From positions 17,194,001 to 17,258,000 of the forward strand of contig OY821777.1 in assembly GCA_963682175.1 (NCBI GenBank): a stretch of 64,000 nt of DNA. The letters are read 5' to 3'. The position numbers and the translations under genes were made by a program. Numbering within the stretch: the first letter of the stretch is position 1; every line of letters starts with the position of its first letter. The notes beneath the pieces were generated by a model. The model searched no databases. It was not told the origin of the DNA and saw only the letters and a list, made by a program, of their open reading frames with translations. Shown one piece after another: positions 22,434 to 35,600 of the stretch. The DNA is from Triglochin maritima (lineage: Eukaryota; Streptophyta; Magnoliopsida; Alismatales; Juncaginaceae).

Positions 22434-23627
22434 TGATGCATTGCATACATTGCATCATATGTCGTTCATTTAGATTAACTTTATATCAATAAATGCTACT
22501 AAGATATGTGTTTAGTCTTATTTACAGAATATAGGGACCTGAATGCAAATTACCCATATCCCGAGCATAAACGCGTGCAAAAGACTCATTTCTGTCATAA
22601 AGACCAAGTTCAAGATTATCGGGGTTCAAATTGAAGTCCATCCAAGCATAAAAACATTCAAAGACCTGATTACAAAAAGGTCAAGGACTTAAGCACAAAA
22701 AGGCCAGGGACTTAATTACAAAAAGCTAAGGACCCGACTGAAATAACGAGTACCAAAATATTATTTTGGAGAAATTCTAAAGAAAAATCAATTTGTATCT
22801 CCAAATATATGAAAAAATTAATTCGGAGCTCAAAAGAAAGGAAAACAATCAATCCGGACGCGCAAAGGACAGCTGAATCATACCATAAACACACAGGAAA
22901 AATCCGGATCAAATCTGAGCCAAAATTGTGGCAATTACTCCGCACATTACATGCAAATTGCGGCGTTTCCGCCGCACCCCTTTGGATCCTCGGGTTGTGC
23001 TTTTGTCCAGTTGTGTGTTGACGCGTGTACGTTCCTATTTTGTGTTAGGGTCCCTTGTATCGGCTATAAATAGCCCTGAAATTATGTTGTAGAAGAACTA
23101 ATTTTTATTCCATTCTTTAGCAATAAAATTTTGTTGGTTTATTTCGTGTTTTTAGTTTTTTTCGTAGTTTCTCTAGGACCCCTTCTCCTTCCCTCCATCC
23201 ATGAGTTTCTAACTCTCTCCAAAGGGTGGGGGTGACGGATTTAGGGTGACGAGAAAAAGAATGATGTTATTATTTTAATTTCGTGTTAGTATATTTTGAT
23301 TACTTGAGTTTATTTTAAGTCATTTATCATGTAATATTTTATAACTAATGTGATTTATTATAAGTTTCAGATTTCTCTAAACAAAACCCGATATCTAAAC
23401 CCCCACCCGCTGGACTCTCATCCATATTTGCTTTATTCTTAGTTTGATTTTGTTATTCTTGCTTTAGAAAATTAAAAATCCAAAATCTCAAATCAACCTT
23501 ATTTCGCTCTTTTTTTCCTTAATCGAAATCATAAAAATAACAATATCTCTCCCTCCTTGTGTTTGACCCGTACTTGTCACGTCTTCATTGACGTCGTGCA
23601 ATTGCGGTATAAATTAAATTCTCATCA
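22434..23627 (+). repeat. 5' LTR of Athila-like element
   Basis: From TGATGCATTGCATACATTGC to TAAATTCTCATCA. It contains GGCTATAAATAGCC at about 23059-23072, a TATA-box-like palindrome suited to the LTR promoter. It matches the 3' LTR almost throughout. Confidence 0.92.
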
Positions 23628-23633
23628 AGTTTT

Positions 23634-23651
23634 TGGCGCCGTTGCCGGGGA
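23634..23651 (+). other. primer-binding site for tRNA-Asp
   Basis: TGGCGCCGTTGCCGGGGA, about six bases after the 5' LTR, is complementary to the 3' end of plant tRNA-Asp (ending CCCCGGCAACGGCGCCA). Confidence 0.85.
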
Positions 23652-25126
23652 GGCAACGAAGATTTTGTTTATTTTTTGTGATTTCGATTCTTTTGTGTTT
23701 ATCATGTGCTCGATCTAACCATTTGGGTTTGCGTTTCAGGAGACAATGGAGTGCGCGGCGAAATCCGGGCACAGTCGGAGCAAGAAAAGCGGCGAAATCG
23801 TAGCACCTAAAGAACAATCTGCGGCGGATCCACCGCACGTCTGAAGCATCTGGGCTTCAATTTTTTCTGGGGTCGTCTCCATCTCTGGGTGGAGGCGTAG
23901 AGCAACTGGAAATTTTCGAGAGCGGGCGGCGAACCCGACGGAGCGTGTGTAGGTAACCTTTGTTGCCTTTTTTCTCGTAATTTCTATTTTCGGAAAATCA
24001 CATTTTTGTAGAACTGCACGTGTTAAGCTCAAATTCCATAATTGGCAATAATTCAACTCTGACCTAAAAATTGGCAAAATTAGAAAGACTTAGTGCATGC
24101 ATCATATAGTGTTTTGTTTGCATTATTCTTGCTAAATTCTTGCAAATTATTTTTTGTTTGAGAGTGTTGGAGGAAAGGTATGTGCGCGGTTTTTATCGAT
24201 TGCATTTAAGCATATAATTTAGTTTGCATACAACCTTGCAATTGTCCCCCAACTAAAGACCAATGTTTGACTATCTTTGCTAGATTTAAGTTAAACTATC
24301 TTAAGGACAACTCTGTAGGAAAAGATACGGTGGGGATTTCATACCCCTTCCGTGACCCACAAATCACAATCCTAAAGTGTCACCCAAGCCTTAAAATTAA
24401 AATCAATTAGACATTGGCCCTTAAGGAGTCAGACTCAATTAAGGAGAAGATTGGTTTGACTTGCTATGACTTGAAGCTGATCGAATTTAATTTGGTGTCT
24501 CGAAAATGTTTTTGTGTTGACGTAAGTCTTCCAAGCGATGTGGTTGTCTAATTGGCACCGACTCTGTCGGAAGCGCCCCCACTAGCTATACATTGCCTAG
24601 CCAATTTCGTTTGATTAGTGAGGGAGGTGAATCAAGCGAACCAATTCGACTCAACCAGTTAGGAGTCGTCTAGATTTAAGCGACATTAGGTCTACGATTG
24701 TTTGAACTGTGCTTGTTTAGGAAACTTCTGACCAACCCTCTTATCTATCTTTTAGAGTTAAGTTTCCCTTCTCATCTGAGTCTTCTTTCTCTTCTCATCT
24801 CAATTCTCTAGATTAGGATTCCTTTCTCATCTTTCTCCCTTCTATTGTTTGTTTCCATTTTTGAAAAAAAATTATAAAAAAAAGAAAAAGTAATTGATTC
24901 TTGAAATTTAATTTGGAATTTAAATTTCAAATTTGAATTCAAAAATTGATTCAAACCGGTGCACTCAGATTTGGGTTCGGGACTTGAGCAATCGACTCTC
25001 ACGAGTTCATCTAGATTCAAGTCTAGAGCTTAGCCCCAATCCACCTGTTGCACCACCTCACCCGGATCCAATGGGTGAGAATGTAGTGGACCCACCTATG
25101 ACTCTGAGGGATCGTTCTACCGAACG

Positions 25127-26369
25127 ATGGCTGCTCAGCCATCGTGCATCGTTATGCCTATCATACCGGGTCGCGACTTCGAACTGAAGGCACAATACAT
25201 GAGTATGTTGCCAAAGTTCACCTCTAAGGAAGACTCATATCTCTTCCTTAGAGAATTTGAGGAAATCTGCTCCCTTATGCAATACCAGCATATCTCTGAG
25301 GAGGCAGTGCGTCTTAAATCTGTGCCTCTAGCACTGAAGGACGACGCTAAGAAATGGCTATATAGTCTAGCCGAAAGATCTATTAGGAGTTTGACCGAGT
25401 TTGTTCAAGTATTCCTAAAGAAATATTTCCCAACCATAAGACTATTAGGATTAGGAATGAAATTGTTGCATTCGTTCAATCTGAGAGCGAGCCGTTCTAT
25501 TCCTATTTAGAAAGATTTAAAAGACTGTTGACCCCATGCCCTCATCATGGAATTCCAAGATGGCAATTGTGCCAAATTATTTATGAGGGATTGACACCTA
25601 CATCTAGGGTTATGGTAGAATCTGTAAGCCAAGGAAACTTCATGTCCAAAAATGAGAATGATGCTTGGACTTTTCTTGAGGATTTAGCCGAAAATAGTAT
25701 GCAATGGGACAATGCTAGAGCACCGAATAACCCGAGTATTGGATCTAGAATAGCAAGTCAAGCCAAACCAGGTGTCTTAGTTGTAGATGCTACTGTAGCT
25801 GCTGAAGCAAAACTAGCTACCCTTATGCGTAGAATGGAAAGTCTAGAGCTAAAAACCCGACCCCTAGTGAATCAAGCATCTTCTATCCCTTACTCTAGTT
25901 GTCGTCAAACTGGTCATAAAATGGAGGATTGTGCGGACTTGGAACAAGTTAATGTCACATTTAACCATTCTAGAAATGACCCATACGCATCAACCTATAA
26001 CCCGGGTTGGCGTAATCATCCCAATTTTTCATGGAGCCAACAAGGTCAACCTCCTAGACAACAACTAAACCCGTATAACCAAATAATACATCATCTGGGG
26101 TTAGTAACAATGGAGATTATGATGTTAGGTTGACAAGCTTGGGAAATTTGGTTAAGACTTTTATGCAAACAACCACCCAATCCTTCCAAATGCTAGAAAC
26201 ACAAGTCAGCCAACTAGCACAAATAGTAGGTGAAAGAGAAAAGGGTCAGTTTCCAAGTCAACCTCAGGTGAATCCAAGACCTAATAATCAATATCAGCCC
26301 TATCAACCACCTCTAGGAAGTGACAACCCTAGACCGGTTCAAATGGTTCATGAGGAGGGACCGTTTTAA
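25127..26369 (+). pseudogene. Athila-like gag (frameshifted)
   Basis: The retrotransposon gag domain starts with KAQYMSMLPKFTSKEDSYLFL and runs through the LALKDDAKKWLYSL and FLKKYFP motifs. A one-base loss near 25430 shifts the frame. The expected frame continues through YLERFKRLLTPCPHHGIPRW (about 25497 onward). A zinc-knuckle-like CRQTGHKMEDC at about 25900-25930 lacks its first Cys. Another frame break at about 26130 precedes the Gln/Pro-rich tail (26130-26369). The family protein forms the particle shell. Confidence 0.8.
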
Positions 26370-26370
26370 C

Positions 26371-27224
26371 AAATAAATGCAGTTGTATCATTACGGTCCG
26401 GAAAACAAGTTGATAACAATGTGGTAAATCTTAGGGCTCCTAATCAATCTAGCCGTCAAGCACCCACATGTGACCTAACCATTGAACCTGAAGTCCAATT
26501 TGAAAAGCCCAACCCACCTAGTCAACCTGACCCTATAGCTCAACCTGAGCGAGTCTATGTTCCTAAAGCCCCATTCCCCAATAAACTCAAGAAGAGCTCA
26601 AGTGCACAAATGGAGAAAATCTTGGAAGTATTTAAGGATGTTAAGGTGAATATTCCACTCCTAGATATGATTCAACAAATACCTGCTTATGCTAAATTCT
26701 TAAAGGATTTGTGCACTAAGAAGAGAAAAATGAACGTACCAAAGAAGGCATTCTTAACTGCAAACATAAGTTTTATTCTGTCCAACTCGTCTCCTATAAA
26801 GTATAAGGACCCTGGGTGTCCCACAATTTCATGTGCGATAAGAGATACTTTTATCAACAAAGCCCTTCTAGACCTTGGTGCTAGTGTTAACCTACTCCCA
26901 TTCTCTGTCTATGAGCAACTAAACCTTGGTCCACTAAAACCCTCTAAGACAACCCTTCAATTTGCTGATTGCTCTGTTAAGAAACCAAGAGGTATAGTAG
27001 AGGATATTTTGATTAAGGTTGGTGACTTCATTTACCCAGTGGATTTTGTCGTTCTAGACACTGAACCTGTTGTCAATCCTAAGAGACAAATCCCTGTAAT
27101 ACTAGGCAGACCTTTTTTAGTCACTTCTGAAGCTTTGATAAATTGTCGAAATGGGCTCATGCAACTATCTTTTGGAAACTTAAAAGCTCAATTTAATATC
27201 TTTCATGTTGATAGTGAACCATAA
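26371..27224 (+). pseudogene. Athila-like gag tail and aspartic protease
   Basis: The VVSLRSGKQ motif (near 26385-26410) marks the normal Athila gag/protease linker. The frame from 26421 then runs to 27224. The protease domain has ALLDLGASVNLLP (catalytic Asp; usual form D-[ST]-G, here DLG) at about 26860-26900 and IPVILGRPFL near 27090-27115. The frame ends at a stop where reverse transcriptase would normally begin. Confidence 0.8.
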
Positions 27225-28500
27225 ATAGTATGCAATCAAAGTGATGTTGTGATGAGATCGTGTATCTATAAGATTTCTGAATCAAATAAATCATCACAAA
27301 ATCAAAAGTGAGAAAAAAAGGGAGTAATTAAATAAGAGAACCAACATATGTGAGGGGTGTGGAATCTTTACATCAGAACTCTCAGGGCAACATGGGGAAC
27401 AATTTTCAACTGGATACATGCACCAACATGGTGACATTCAATCCAGTTCTGACTATGGTTGACTCTAAGCAAATTCAATCCCTCTACCGCAAGTTGATTT
27501 AGGTAATAAGTGCATTTTCTTTATCTTTGCATACATTGAGGACAATGCATGATTTAGGTGTGGGGGTGTTTATCTATCTATCTATATATTCTGTTGGTTT
27601 AAATGCACCATGACATAGCTTAAGATTGAACGGTCAAAACCTGTGTACAAATTGCATTGAGTTTTTGTTCTTTATTATATAGTTCTGCTTGTAGAAACTA
27701 TGACATAAATCTATGTTCCAAAGAAATAACTCATTACCCTTTAAGACATGTATGCACTTAAATTGGATGAATCAAATCTTTGAAGTGGTTGATAAAAAAC
27801 AGAGGTTGAGGAAAATATATCGGGAAGTGTGGACTTCTAATAGCAATTAAGCCTTGAGTAAAAAAAAGTGAGGAAAGCACATTTTGCAAAATGATTACAA
27901 AAACCCAAGCCTTCGAGTCACTGGTCCGTAGGGGTATCTTAAAACCCGATAACTTGATTCTGCCAGCTCGGGATTATCGACCAAACTTGCTACACGAATG
28001 CAAAAAGGGTAAAAGTGTCAAAAAAAGCAAATGTGTTGAATCACTTTAAGATACTCAAGGCCCAAAGTTAAAAGAATGATTCATGTCATGGTTGATCCGA
28101 AAGATACTTCACCACCAGAGGAGGCGTGCAAAAATAATTTAAGTGATAACATGTGTAAAAGGGTTAGTGGTGTGAATGTTGGAGGAACAAAGACCAAGTC
28201 AGAATTTTTATGAGTTAGATTTATATAATGAGCATGCAAAAATTCTAAATGAGATGTATAAGGTTGAGGTGGAGATATTGAGAGTTATTAATGAAATGTT
28301 GAATTAAGACTTTGCGTGTGTCAACTGAAAACCCTCACGAGACAAAACTCGTCCTCTAAGGAAACTTAGGGGTTTAAAGGCTTGTTGCACATGCTAAGTG
28401 CAACCGTGATTCCTACGAAAGTGAGTTAGGATTTCCCTGTTTTCATTTTTCTTATATTTTGTTTTGCCCTTGCAAAACAAAATCTAGGTGTGGGGGTATT
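27225..28500. other. 3' non-coding region of Athila-like element
   Basis: No coding region. It contains ACATTGAGGACAATGCATG followed by a GTGTGGGGGTG tract near 27525-27570 and a second AGGTGTGGGGGTATT directly before the 3' LTR. The latter is in the position of the polypurine tract. Confidence 0.7.
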
Positions 28501-29693
28501 TGATGCATTGCATACATTGCATCATATATCGTTCATTTAGATTAACTTTATATCAATAAATGCTACTAAGGTGTGTGTTTAGTCTTATTTACAAAATACA
28601 GGGACCTGAATGCAAATTACCCATATCCCGAGCATAAACGCGTGCAAAAGACTCATTTAGGTCATAAAGACCAAGTTCAAGATTATCGAGGTTCAAAGTG
28701 AAGTTCATCCAAGCATAAAAACATTCAAAGACCTGATTACAAAAAGGTCAAGGACTTAAGCACAAAAGGCTAGGGACTTAATTACAAAAAGTTGAGGACC
28801 CGACTGCAAATAACGAGTACCAAAATATTATTTTGGAGAAATTCTAAAGAAAAATCAATTTGGATCTCCAAATATATGAAGAAATTAATTCGGAGCTCAA
28901 AAGAAAGGAAAACAATCAATCCGGAAGCGCAAATGACAGCTAAATCATACCATAAACACACAGGAAAAATCCGGATCAAATCTGAGCCAAAATTGTGGCG
29001 ATTCCGCCGCACATTACATGCAAATTGCGGCGTTTCCACCGCACCCCTTTGGATCCTCGGGTCGCGCTTTTGTCCAGTTGCGTGTTGACGCGTGTACGTT
29101 CCTATTTTGTGCTAGGGTCCCTTGTATCGGCTATAAATAGCCCCGAAATTATGTTGTAGAAGAACTAATTTTTATTCCATTCTTTAGCAATAAAATTCTG
29201 TTGGTTTATTTCGTGTTTTTAGTTTTCTTTCGTAGTTTCTCTAGGACCCCTTCTCCTTCCCTCCATCAATGAGTTTCTAACTCTCTCCAAAGGATGGGAG
29301 TGACGGATTTAGGGTGACGAGAAAAAGAATGATGTTATTATTTTAATTTCGTGTTAGTATATTTTGATTACTTGAGTTTATGTTAAGTCATTTATTATGT
29401 AATGCTTTATAACTTATGTGATTTATTATAAGTTTCAGATTTCTCTAAACAAAACCTGATATCTAAACCCCCACCCGCTGGACTCTCATCCATATTTACT
29501 TTATTCTTAGTTTGTTTTTGTTATTCTTGCTTTAGAAAATTAAAAATCCAAAATCTCAAATCAACCTTATTTCTCTCTTTTCCTTAATCGAAAATCACAA
29601 AAATAACAATATCTCTCCCTCCTTGTGTTCGACCCGTACTTGTCACGTCTTCATTGACGTCGTGCACTTGCGGTATAAATTAAATTCTCATCA
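28501..29693 (+). repeat. 3' LTR of Athila-like element
   Basis: Begins TGATGCATTGCATACATTGC and ends CTCATCA. It differs from the 5' LTR by scattered substitutions and one- to two-base indels. Confidence 0.92.
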
Positions 29694-29698
29694 ATAGT

Positions 29699-31330
29699 CG
29701 AAAACTTTCTAGGACACATGCTTAGACTTGGAATGAATTACAACACTATTCATGGTATCTAATTGGGAGTCGGAACCGAACAAATAATGAATATGCAATA
29801 TACAGATGACATTATGCTCTTCTTAAAACCAGAGAAAAAATATTATAAACATCAAACGCATCTTGATCATTTTCGAGACAATATCAGGACTGAAGATTAA
29901 TTTTGAAAAATCTTGTATAAGTAGTACACATGTGTCTACTAGCATTATGAACAGATTCCAAAATATCTTGGGATGTGACATTGGTGGTCCTCCTTCAAAT
30001 ATCAATGAATTCTATTATCCCCAATTTGTGGGCCCAACACAATATGGACCCCACTCCTAAATAAAAGGAGGAACAAAGTTGAAAGCTGGAAAATAAAAAA
30101 AACTTTCATTGGACGGAAGAATGGTTATGATAAATTATGTCCTAAGGCCAATAGCTTTCTATTATCTTAGTTGCACACGTCAGCACTAAAAAGAATAATT
30201 AAAGAAATATAACAAATTCGTAGGAATTTTCTTTGGAATAATGCGACGACCAATTTGCTTGTAAAAACCTAGTAAAATGGGACAAAGTATGGGGAGGATT
30301 TGGAATCATAAATCTCCAAAATCATACTTTGAGCTTGCGACTAAAACAATTATGGGATCTTGTCCAGAAAGCAAAATTTATGTCAAATGATAATAAAAGA
30401 CAAATATCAAGATTGCAACTACAAGTTGGGAATCTTGCCAAAAGCAAAAAAATGGTATCACCATACTGGAGGGACCTCCTAAAATATATTCTGCTATTAT
30501 GCATTCATAGCAAAATTGAAATTGGAAATGGTGGCTCAACACTATTTTGGTTTGATACTTGGGTTGGTGATTGTGCTCTAAGCACTTGTTGGCCCGACAT
30601 ATTTCACCAAACCGAACACCCTACTATCACAGTTGAAAACATGTGGAGTAGAGGATTGAATGCAACATGGATGGAAAGACGATTTAAAGGAAATCTGACG
30701 GATGAACAACATTATTCATGGTAGATTAAACAACATTAATTACCTTCTCACCAAATGAAAATACATACAAAAAAGTATGGACATTAAACAAAAATGGTAG
30801 ATTCACAATGAGAAGCATGTATAATGTTCTAAATAAAGGAGAAATAAAATATCCTTCAATGAAAGAAATATGGAGGTCCAAATGTCCACCAAAAGTATAA
30901 AAAAAAGTTCTACTCCAGGAGAATAAACTCCTCTGTCGTAATAACTTGATCCGGAAAAAGTCTCGACATGTCCTTTATGTGGAATCGAGGATAAAACAAT
31001 CAACCATATTTTCTTTGATTGTGATTTTACTAGCATGTTCTAGGAAGTTTGTGCGAGATATAAACCTACAACCAAACAATAATATTGAATTTCGAATGCT
31101 CATTCGTAATCGTCTTGATTTTGATGATGATTCTTGGAACTTTTTGATTAATGTTTTTTTTGGACGGTTTGGTTGGGGACTAATAATAGAATTTTCCGGA
31201 GTCATACAAACCTTTTCTCCCAACTTATTATTGCATGTTTTAACTTGCTCAAAAATTGGACAAACTCGCTCAAAAGAAGCGGTAACGTGTTGCAACATTA
31301 AGCCCAAAAGAAAGCTCGTTCACTAGTCAT
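29699..31330 (+). pseudogene. LINE ORF2 reverse transcriptase C-terminal part
   Basis: Begins at the RT catalytic region (MQYTDDIMLFL at about 29788-29820; usual YADD). It continues with INFEKSCI and ILGCDIG, then SPYWRDLL, IEIGNGGSTLFWFDTWVGD (30517-30570) and IWRSKCPPKV (about 30870-30900), the usual order of plant L1 elements up to the zinc-binding RVT-associated domain. Several stops and frameshifts. Confidence 0.8.
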
Positions 31331-31339
31331 TCCAACACT

Positions 31340-31830
31340 CCCACAGCTATAGCACTAACGCCATCATCGACCAACCAACAAGTGCAGCCAATACCAAGCA
31401 CTGAAGCACCCATGACTGTGACTCTATTATGGCACCAGCCCCAGCTTGTGAGGGGACACAACCAACTTCCGAAGAGATGGAGGAGATACGTCGGACAATT
31501 ATACTAGAGGAGGAAGCCCAAGACCGGCTTGGCTTGGAAGAAGCAAGGGTGAGGGAGCTAGAGGAGCAGAATCGATACTTAGAAAGATTTGGCATGCTCC
31601 CACTGGATTCTGAGGTAACAGAAACCAATGAATCGGTCCTAGGCCTCTGCGAAGGAGCTTCAAAAGGTGTTTGATACTTTAGATTTGACAATGCAGTTGG
31701 TGTTTTTTAGGTCAGACTATTGGTGATCAAACTCTAGCTCTTCCACGGTTTTTGGATTTTGGTTGTACTTTGTCGTTATAACACTCTAAGACCTTTTAAT
31801 CTAACGAAATCACCACTTTTCAAAAAAATA
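31340..31830 (+). other. LINE 3' region and tail
   Basis: A short Glu-rich frame (31429-31674) follows the RT region. The end has TTGTACTTTGTCG, TAATCTAACGAAATC and TTTTCAAAAAAATAAAA, a typical plant L1 3' end. Confidence 0.6.
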
Positions 31831-32688
31831 AAATATACACCCCCAAAATAACAAATTTGCTTCCGTACTTCCACACCAAAAAAACGGCACATGTTCATGC
31901 GTAAAAGGTTGTCATTTTAAAAATAATTTATACATATAAAAACAGAGTATCATTGCTCAAATGCAAGGTAAAACCAACCATGAAATCATACAAGCAAATT
32001 CTAGTGCACCTAGTTCAATTCATCTTTCCAAAATTTGGACTTACAATTTGCAAGGTAAAACAAACCATGAAATCACACGAGCAAATTCTAGAGCACCCAG
32101 TTCCATTTCAATAATAATAACTAACGAGGAAGTAAAGGAGGAATTTAACCGTAGACTCCAAAGTTTCATTTTATAGTTATCGGAGTGTAAAGTTGTTAGT
32201 CTATGCAACCATAGATTTTGCTACCAAAATGATGATGTGATGAAAATGTAGCAACATGACTGAAAACTTCTAGTTCTACAATAGTAGAGGACATCAACCC
32301 CTATGAGTTCAAGTTAGTACAAAGATAAATCTCCTCATTTATGCATGAGATGTTTCCAAAGCACATACAAGCTGATAAATTTGATGCCATTGAGGTACAT
32401 AAAAGAATGCTTTGCTACCCCCGACTTCTATACGAGGATAACGATTTGAAATAATCTCCTCACTAGTTCAAGCTTTGCTTGCATTGATGCTTATAGGCAT
32501 GATATTTTCCAATATTAATCTGCTTGGAGAAGAATAAAACCATCCTCAAATACCAGTCGCATGCAGAAATGGATTCCCAGCTCAGTCGGAGCATCTCCTC
32601 CAAACTAGAAGTTTTTTTTCTTCTAATGAGAATAGTAGTAGAATAACAGACTTGCTCCTCTGCATGCTTCGAACAGAGAAATTTGCTT
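31831..32688. repeat. DCN1 downstream region with a 62-bp direct duplication
   Basis: A segment of about 62 bp beginning TGCAAGGTAAAAC occurs at 31962 and again, diverged, at 32049 (offset 87 bp). The rest up to the DCN1 stop codon probably holds its 3' untranslated region. No poly(A) signal can be chosen with confidence. Confidence 0.6.
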
Positions 32689-35600
32689 TCAGAATTTCAG
32701 CTGACCTCTCTGGACTATACCATTATCCAACAAGTACTCAACAAATTCATCTATCAAATACGGCCAAGCACCCTCTGCGTCATAGTTGGATAATGATGGA
32801 TCAATTGCCTGCAACAAGACAAGGAAGCATCATAAATGAAACGCCTTATGAGCAACTTCAATGATACTGTAGCTCCGGAGCACAAACTTTTGTATCGACA
32901 TCAGAAGAATGAGCTAACATGGAAGATATAGATTGCCCAATTTGTGTTAGAAAGAAGAGCCTATTAGTGAGCTCATGGCCCAAGGTAAGAGATGAAACAA
33001 GGACTTGTGAATATAAGAAACAAGATAGGTATGTCTGTCCCTATGAGAAACGACTTAATGAGCACATGGCAATTGACTTCTATCAAACAATTATCGTGTT
33101 TTGGTAGTGCATGGGAGAGCAACAAATAGGAGATTATACATACCTATTTTCTTTCTTATTTTTATATATATGTTGTACCATGCAGGTTACATCTGCTTCA
33201 CTTTCTTATCAGTCTTTCGTTCTTTTTTACTCATATTTTCTGTAAAATGTTGATACATGCTAAAACATGTGCTTGGCCTTGTAGAGAGCTACCACACAAT
33301 AGAATGGTGTTGCATGATACAAAAAATCACATCCGGTGTTGCTACAATATTCTACCGATGTCCAATTTATTATGCTTCATTTATCATGTTTTGAGTTGAG
33401 TGTACCTTAATGAATTCCAAGAGCTGAGACCAAGTGTCCCTTGAGATTGCTTTGTTATGCCTCACCTGGATGAAAAAGGAAAAGTCATGCCAGCAATAAG
33501 ACAATATAAAAGTTGGACAGCATTAACTAATGAAGCACAGCCAGATGAAAACTGAAATTATATTTAAAAATCCCTACATAGGGCTTTCCTCAAAGATGAT
33601 GAAAAAGTTGTTGACGTATCCATATTGTTTTCTTGAAATTAAAAAAGTTTGGTCTCCAAACCACCAGAACATATTCAATTACCTGCACAAACTGACACCA
33701 ATGGTCAACCAAGGGCCATTGCTTCTCCAAAAACAAGAGCTGCCACATACCAATAGCAGTATCCAACGCCAAAGATTTTTGACCCTGGGAGAAAGCAAAG
33801 CCAACAATAATGGGTTTCATCATTTTGCAAGTGCAGAAATTAGAGACGAATTAAAAGTATCGTAATTTACAAGAAAGCTGGTATAGGAATAACGCCAGCA
33901 ATGAATAAGAACATGTACAAAGTCTTACAGCAGTAAGGTAAAGTTCTTTACTACATGAAAAAAAGAGCACACACATTAATAGTGTATTGAAGGTATTGAA
34001 TGTTTGCACCTTGAAGAGTTTGTAATTCATAAATCCAGTTCATTACTTTAAACGTAACTGTACATTAAGTACCAAGCTCATGTTGGAATTTGGACATAAG
34101 CTCCAGGTTGTGGGGGAAGAGGTGGTCATAATCATAATTTCTGCAAGAGCTTGACCATAGTTTGCATAAGGGGATTGAACTGAACAATAAAGACATTTTT
34201 CAAATTTTTAAGTCAGAAATTATTTGCTTGTTTGCACATGCTTTCTCCTGTGAAATTTACCTATTTCAACACTAAAAAATCTTGAAGTTCCTTCTACCGA
34301 TAAAAAAAATTAAGAAAAAAACTTGAAGTTCCAAGGAGAATGGATGGGTATCACTGCATATCCTTGGTTCATAATACTCACAATATCCAACCCCAGAAGA
34401 GCCCTGTGAGTTCCTAATAAGATTTTATACTACTATATAATTCAAATCGGTTGACCCTGTGAGTGTACACTGTAAGTTGACGCCAGCATTGTCATAAATA
34501 GAAAATGACTTCAAAATGGTGCTAATCACAAGTTCCAAATAGGTTGCAATATTGTGTAATTGTTTGCATTAGAGTGGCAAGCTCTTCCCTGACATGAAAA
34601 CCCAGCTTGAATGGAAATTTAGATTTAAGGTAAACAAAGTTGGCAAGGTTCACAGCTCGACACATTGACAACCAAACCCGTCATGGACCAAGATACAAGG
34701 TAAACAGATTTTTGGCCATAAACGAGTAGACAGACTCAAGCTAGGGTGGAATCTAGGTTGAGTTATCCGACCTGTATCTAAATTACAAAACGTGTAATTA
34801 ACTTACATATAATAGCTTTCTCTGATGCTTCTCATAATTATTAAAGAAAACATGTAGTGACTTGCGTAATTTACTGATTTGGTAAATGTTGTGTATATTA
34901 AGATTTCTGTAATCAGTAGTCCATACCTTTTCTGAGTTTCACCTCAAAAAACATTATAATTCCCTTTTGTGTTCTCATCACTCAAGAGGCTACTAAGAAT
35001 AATTATAAGGGCTGAACTATTCATTGGAGTTGTAAGTGCCAAAATGGTTAGGCAGGTTCAAGTTTCAATATCCAACCTAGCACAAGATGTGATTCAATAT
35101 GTGGGCCTTAGGGTTGCATATTTTTATCATTAAGAACCTCTGCTTGTACATGGGTTTGGTCCATATTGAGTGGATGTATGAATTCCGAGAATCTGTTAAC
35201 ATCCGTGCTCTGAGAAACCAAAATCTATAAGACCGTATTCATATCCAAAACAAGACATCTCCAAACTCATGAAACAAATATGAATATTGGTAAATCCGAT
35301 TCATACAATATCTAATCTGAGAATGAATATCATTAATTAATATTTAAATATGCATTTATGTAAGTAATACTCATATAATATTTACATATACTCGCTATTT
35401 TATGGTAAAAATTTAATTATTCACTATTTTATTAATAATACAATTTGATTAATATTTACTTCTCGTTATATAATATATATACATCCACTGTTAAAAAAAA
35501 TTATTGTTATTATTTATTGTCATGAATTTTGCTATAAGTCAACAACATTAAGAGAAAATAACATATCTTAAAAAATAGATTTTAAAATCAAATTAAATGA

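Larger units (their letters stand above)
22434..29693 (+). mobile_element. Athila-like Ty3/gypsy element without pol, TSD ATAGT
   Basis: Complete element by structure: two LTRs of about 1,193 bp, primer-binding site, gag, protease, then a 3' non-coding part. Perfect TSD ATAGT at 22429-22433 and 29694-29698 inside the LINE RT. The primer-binding site complements tRNA-Asp, and the gag and protease blocks and a GTGTGGGGGTATT tract before the 3' LTR fit the Athila/Tat group. The 4.9-kb internal region lacks reverse transcriptase, RNase H and integrase. The LTRs are highly similar, so this is one of the younger insertions here. It could only move with enzymes from another element. Confidence 0.92.
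12477..31830 (+). mobile_element. L1-type LINE, decayed, split by three insertions
   Basis: Segments in order: endonuclease N-terminus (12477-12640), rest of endonuclease and start of reverse transcriptase (13898-15272), RT core (22078-22433), and RT after the catalytic motif plus C-terminal region (29699-31330). A 3' tail follows, ending TTTTCAAAAAAATAAAA near 31830, typical of plant L1 ends. Read in this order the segments join into one normal L1 ORF2 domain order, with many stops. The first and third gaps are exact insertions with 5-bp TSDs (TAATT, ATAGT). The middle insertion has no clear TSD. The true 5' end is not identified. Confidence 0.85.

Noticed and set aside
35301..35310. TTCATACAA as the missing right TSD of MULE-1
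   Set aside because: Same 9-mer as the left flank, but no terminal repeat is next to it and it lies within a DCN1 intron; chance match.
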